Source: Euprymna scolopes
Lineage: Eukaryota; Mollusca; Cephalopoda; Sepiida; Sepiolidae
Assembly: GCA_024364805.1 (NCBI GenBank)
Contig: CM044527.1
Location: 30,685,309 to 30,706,228, forward strand
Direction: 5' to 3'
Length of the DNA: 20,920 nt
The notes under the pieces were generated by a model that worked only from the letters and a program-made list of their open reading frames with translations, had not been told where the DNA came from and made no database searches. Every line of letters starts with the position of its first letter. Within the stretch, counting starts at the first letter, position 1. Position numbers and translations under genes: made by a program. This document shows, piece after piece, positions 10,077 to 16,000 of the stretch.

Positions 10077-13000
10077 GAGAAGAGGGGATGGGGTAAAATA
10101 ACAGTAGGATGTCCGGGTGGAGAGAGGTGTCAAAAAAAGTGGTAGTAGCAGTGGGTGGGGTGGGGCAAAACAACAGTCGGCAGACCGGGTGGAGAGAGGG
10201 ATAAAAAAAAAATAGTAGGGGGGGGGGCATGTGTGTAGGTGGCGTAGTAAGGGATCCCGGGTGGAGAAAGGTGATAGTACCGCGAGGGAGGGGGGGGGTC
10301 AAAACAACAGTCAGCAGCCAGGGTGAAGAGAGGTGTTAAAAATTTAAAAAAAAAAAAGCCTTTTCCTAATAACATTTTCAAACTTATCTAATTGTTCTTT
10401 TTTAAAAGTAACATGTAAATAAGATTTAAACAAGTGAAGCATGCATGGTCCCACATGAGTGCACAGTGAACGAGGCATAAAAAAGTGACTAAGTTCAGCA
10501 TTTGCCCTCTCCCCCTCATTTAACCCCAAAAGTCCCCAGGAGACATCAAATTCTGGTGAAAATGAACAAACGGCGCAGTTTGAGGCCTTAACATATGTAA
10601 ATTTGAGTTATGCACCATGCTAAAAAAAGAAATGACTAAGTCCATCATTTGCCCCCCCCCATTTAGCCTCTAAAGTCCCCAAGGCCTTAACATATTTAAA
10701 TTTGTGTTCAGTACCATGCAAAACTGCTAAATAGACATACACAGAAAATTTTGGACAAATATGATAAAATAGTTCCAAAAATGGAGTGTTTTTATTAGCT
10801 CTAAAAGAGCCCCTGGGTCACACCCAAAAGTTATTGCGAATTATAGACAAACAAAATTATATAGAAATCAGTTAGTTACAACTTTTCAGAAAGTTTTATA
10901 AAAATCCAAGGCAGCAATTTTCTTTAATAAACACAAAAGTGTCAATTTTAGCCATTTTAACTCGAAACCTAGGGGCGGGGGGCAACCAGAGTTTTCCCAG
11001 AAAATTCATTCTGTTACTTTTTTACTTATATCATGTTTAATGTTTGTGCAAAATTTTAAAATATTCCAAGGTGAGAAAAGTGTGGACAGAGGAACGGACA
11101 AACAGACGAGGGTGAATTTACAGGTCCACCCTCTTTTTGTCGGAGGACCAATAAAACTTTCAATACTTTAATGGTGTCAAACCCTGGTCATCCTTACAAC
11201 AGGCTGAGATCAAACATTTGGAGTTTATGACTACAATGCGTAAGGAGAGATTTTTTTTAGTTGATCAGTTGCTAACACTTCACTGTCATTGTTTGTAGAA
11301 AATTTCATTCTGAAGGAATTTAAACATGGTTAAGTGAAGATTCTGTCTTAAAAAAAAAAATCCCACATTGAAAAAAAAAATAAATAAAATAAAAATCATG
11401 GTAATATGCATTTGCCTTTGTTTATTCAAAAATATCTGTCTCTTCATTTCTAGGAAGTTGTCAAATTTATCAATTAAGTGGTTGTGGATCTTATTAAATA
11501 CTAGCTGGACCTGTGTCCCGGCATTGCTTGGGGAAAATATAAAACACATATTTTAATTAAAAGAAAATCAGTAGTACAACACTGAAAAAAAAAAATGTCT
11601 TTGTTTATTCAAAGTTATCTGCCCTTGCATTTATAAGAATTTGTCAATAATTGTCAAATTAATCAATTCGATATCACTGTGATTTTACATATTTTTTTAT
11701 AGAAATCACTCCAGACAAGGCAAGAAACCATTTGATGTAAGGAGCTTGAAAAGAAAAAATATATATACAACTACAAGGTCAAAAACCGAGTCAACAATAA
11801 GTGTCAAATGGGTAAATTCCAACCTAAAAAACAGCAATTTTTCCCACTTTGTCAGCAACATTAAAGGAAAAATTAAGGTGGTATCTAAAACACATACAAA
11901 CATCAAACTAATCCAACACAGGAATTTTCCCTACGGTTTTAACTGCTATATCAATTAGTTTAGAAAATTCACAGTAAAAGATTGAAGTTGCACGATCACC
12001 TGGCCTTTTATAAGGATGACCATGGACATATACAGGGTGGAACAATAAAATTGTTGCCATATGAAAGATAACAGGATTCCATTTCTGTTTGATGAAAACC
12101 GGTTTTCTTTTTTTTGTTGTAGACCATCTACTAGTTGTATACTAGTTGGCCAGTTGTGTAGAAATCCCAAGAGCAATAAGAACCTTCTTTTATGTCGGAA
12201 AGTGACAGCTGTCCGATGATTGAGATTGGAGATGCACCGATGTACAACTCTTGCTCTCTACCGATCTGAGTTATGACAACAGGACCATTGCCAGCACCCT
12301 CAAAATGCAAATCCGGACAGTTCACAGCTCAACAAAGTTTCTGGCCACGGTTATGGTCTTTGGTGTGGTTTCAAGTGAGGGCCACATCCTGCCACCTCAC
12401 ATCTTTGAAGTCGGCTTGAAAGTAAACACCAAAGTATATCTGGATGTGCTGAAGAGTGTGGTGATCCCCTGGCAGACCCTGGGTGTGACAGTAGGACTCG
12501 GCGTCGACCCTCAAGTCCAAAGAGACCTAGGCTTGGCTTCAGAAAGAGTGCTGCGACTTTGTACCCTTCTCGAATGCCCCCCCCCTTCTCCCCCGTCTAA
12601 CCATGCTGGATGACTTCATTTGGTCATACGTCGAGAACATCACCAACATGACCTCCCACAACACCAAAGTCAGCCTGATCACTGCCAACCACCGAGTATT
12701 TGCCGAGCTCTTGCCAGCACTTGTGGAAAAAGCAGGTTCCCAGTTCAGGATCTGTGTCGAGGCGGTGATTGAGGCTGAAGGCGGCTAGATTGAATAAAGT
12801 TTTAAAATAAAGCTGCAGTGTTGTTTTCTTTAGGCGACAAATTTATCGTTCCCCCCCCATGGACATAAGGTCTGTTTACTTACCTCAAGTTCATGAGATG
12901 TTCTTATTTTGGACATCAGCGCTAATTGGATAAGTTCCCAACGCTGTTTCACCTGAAAATTTAAAAAATAAAAAGTGAACAATGTCTGAAAAGTTTGCAT

Positions 13001-16000
13001 TTAGGGGTGATATATAACAAAGGCTCTGATTGGTCAAGTTAGATCATGTGAAAGGCTTATATAAAGGCTTTCTGTATTATTTGGATTATTTGGATTGCTG
13101 TTCTCATCTTGAAAGTTATGAAAGATTTGCATGAAGTAAGTAAGTATGGGGTAATAGATACCAGGGGCTCCGATTGGTCAAGTTAGATCATGTGAGAAAG
13201 TTTGTTTAAAATAGTCAGACTTAAGTAACAGTTTTATATATGACTTGGGGGGGGGGGGGGGGGGCTTTGCCTGGGCGTAAAATATGCTTGAATATGATAT
13301 TTTAATTTGTCCAGATTTCACATATATTATTGTAGAGTCGTGATTTCAAAAGTAAAAAAAAAAAAAAAGTATTTAGGTGCCATCAGCTAGAATTGAAACC
13401 GAAACGGCAGCATTCAAAGTTGGTGACATTATCATTGTACCAATGTGACACACATATGAATTGATTAAAAATTAAAAATGAACTAAGATGAATGTACAAA
13501 ATGTATAACAATGTTTTTTTTCAATTTTGACCCATTTTTTGACCCCTTAAAACTATTTTAACTGGTGAAAGACCCATCAAGAACAGCCTGTAAAAAGCCC
13601 AATCTGTGACTTTTAGTTTCAGAAGAGATAGAGTTTGAAAATATGGAGTCAAACAGACAGACAGACAGTCATATAGCTGTTTATATATTGAATTTTATTT
13701 TTTTATTTCTTAGAATCCTTGGAAACAAGGTCTTCATAATTTGAGTATTTATTCTTTTTTGCGGACTGTTATCCTCATAGTTGTTTCATCACGTTACGGC
13801 TAACTCATCCTCTGGCCTTCTTCAGGTGGCTAACCGTGACTGGATAGGAATACTGACTCTTGTAACTCTTCCTTCAGAGCCCGTGATACAGTGGATAGAG
13901 GTGTTAAGTCTCTACAGTTCCAGGTGAGCATTGTCTGAAGATAGCGGTTTCAATCCTACCCAAAGCAGGCCAGAGGATTAGTTGGCCAAAACGTGGTAAG
14001 ACAACAACAACTATGGAAGGCAGTAATTTCTAGTGATATAGTTACAAGACTCAGCATCCCTATCTCGTAATGGTTAATCAGCTGAAGAAGGCCAGAGGAT
14101 GAGTTGGTCGAAACGTGGTGAAACAATAACAACAATTATGGATGCAGTTGCAAGACGCAGGATTCCTATCCCGAAGCAAGTAAATAGGAACGATGCAAAT
14201 AAAAATCAAAAAAGACGTAAACTCTGTTGCCAAGGCCGCTGGAAAAATGGTCGGATCCTTCTATCGATCCAGTAGATATCTCACTGCTGATGCAATTCTC
14301 TATCTATATAAGAGCCAGGTACGTCCAAGGATGGAATACTGTTGCCACATCTGGGCAGGAGCTGCTAGAAAGGACTTGTCCTGCCTTGATAGAGTTCAAA
14401 ATAGACTTCGTAGCCTCGTAGGAGATGTCCTTTTCTCTTCCCTGCAACCTCTATCTCACAGAAGAGATGTTGCGAGTTTGTCTCTGATGTATCGTTATTT
14501 TCATGGAAAGTGTTTGACTGAGCTTCAGTTTATTTACCTTAGACTTGAACACAACCATATTGTAGTCAGCCGGAAAGCAGGAAAACGGAAGACAATTCCA
14601 CAGGCGTGCAGTTCTAACTTTCACCAGAAACACTCGTCTAGCTGAAAACACTATCAATAATTTCCCCCACTCTTTATCTGTGCCTAAACCTAAACGTAGA
14701 TTCCATGAACAAAGCTTCTTTCTTAGAACTGCACGCCTGTGGAATTGTATTCCGTTTTCCTGCTTTCCGGCTGACTACAATATGGTTGTGTTCAAGTCTA
14801 AGGTAAATAAGTTCTTGATGAGCCGTTCCATATATAATTTACCGAATTTTCATTACTAATGATTACTATATTGTCCAATTTCTACTGTACACTCTTTAAC
14901 CCTTATCCTTAAGTGGCCTCTTGGCCTTGATAATGTGGTGATGTCTGTGTAAAAAAAAAAACAACAAAAAAACTAACCTTTCCTTCGATGACATAATCGT
15001 TATGCACAGAACACGGCATCTTAACATGATTGTCGCTCCAGCTTTCAACGTAGTTGGTCGGTGATGGTTTCGGCAGTACGTCTTCCTCACAATCATAATC
15101 AAACTGAATAAGACAAGGCATGAGACCACTTGATGAAAGGTGCTAAAAATAACGAAAGATAATTAACGCAACGACAAGGGGTACCTATTAATCTCTGTCT
15201 TGAGAAAAAAAAAAAAAAAAAAGAAAAACAGGGCTATGAATAGGCGGAAAGCAGAGTTTCATAAGCTTGCAATTCTTGGAAAGAAGCTACTGGAATAGTA
15301 AACTGTATTACGATGGAAAATAAAAAAAAAAATGAATTGATATAAACCATTAGACCATTAAACCTATGTGTCAAATGAGCTTAAACAATATATTTGAGTC
15401 CATACTTAATCAAGCTCTAGTCTATCACCTTACAGCTGCTAAACTTCTGACCAACCAACAATATGGATTTAGGCAAGCTTGTTCTAAAGCAGATATCCTA
15501 ACTGTAATCTTTAATTTGTAGTTTTCGGTTATCTTGAACTTTTCAGCTTTGTCATGGTTGCCAAATGTTTGCTATTTGTGACAATTGTAAGGCAAAAATA
15601 GGGTTATTTTTCTTCATCTTATAGCGTTTCTCTGAAATAAGAATAAAAATTGAAAGCTGCAAAATTGAATTTCCAAAAAAAGAAAAAAAAAGAAGAAAGC
15701 ATCTACTTAATTTTTAATGTCGATTTCAACTAAAACCGTAATGTCACAATTAGTTACATAAAACATGTACTTTGTACAAGTAGATGATTGTATGACATCC
15801 GCCATTAATTGTAACAAGACAGACCGAGTTACTTTCCCTGACTAAATGCTGTTTAATCTCCTATATAATAAAATGACTGCAGAAATTCCCCTCTGGACCA
15901 AACTATCGTAGGTTTGCAACAACAGATGCCACATACAAATTCAATACATCTACACTAATATTGTAACTTTCAACAACCATTCAAGCTGTGACATTAGAAT

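Larger units (their letters stand above)
10025..10865 (-). mobile_element. Helitron-like element with subterminal minisatellite
   Basis: CTAG at 10025-10028 follows an A, as at the other Helitron ends. The far end (gacaaacaaaattatataga, ending 10865) matches the gacatacaaac...tatataga end of the elements at 3652 and 4942. The CTAG-proximal 320 bp are a (GT)n tract and a 72-bp minisatellite whose unit resembles the Helitron head (cccgggtg...gggggg...tcaaaacaa). The hairpin itself is not clear, so the call is tentative. The CTAG end lies about 60 bp from the PARG exon 5 acceptor. Confidence 0.45.

Noticed and set aside
9994-10381. Pro/His/Thr-rich open frames on the minus strand
   Set aside because: They are the complement of the (GT)n tract and the G-rich minisatellite; the repeats explain them fully.
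12603-12788. Frame starting at Met 12603 considered as a separate small gene
   Set aside because: It is the C-terminal end of the mariner transposase, in a different frame from the part at 12251-12613.
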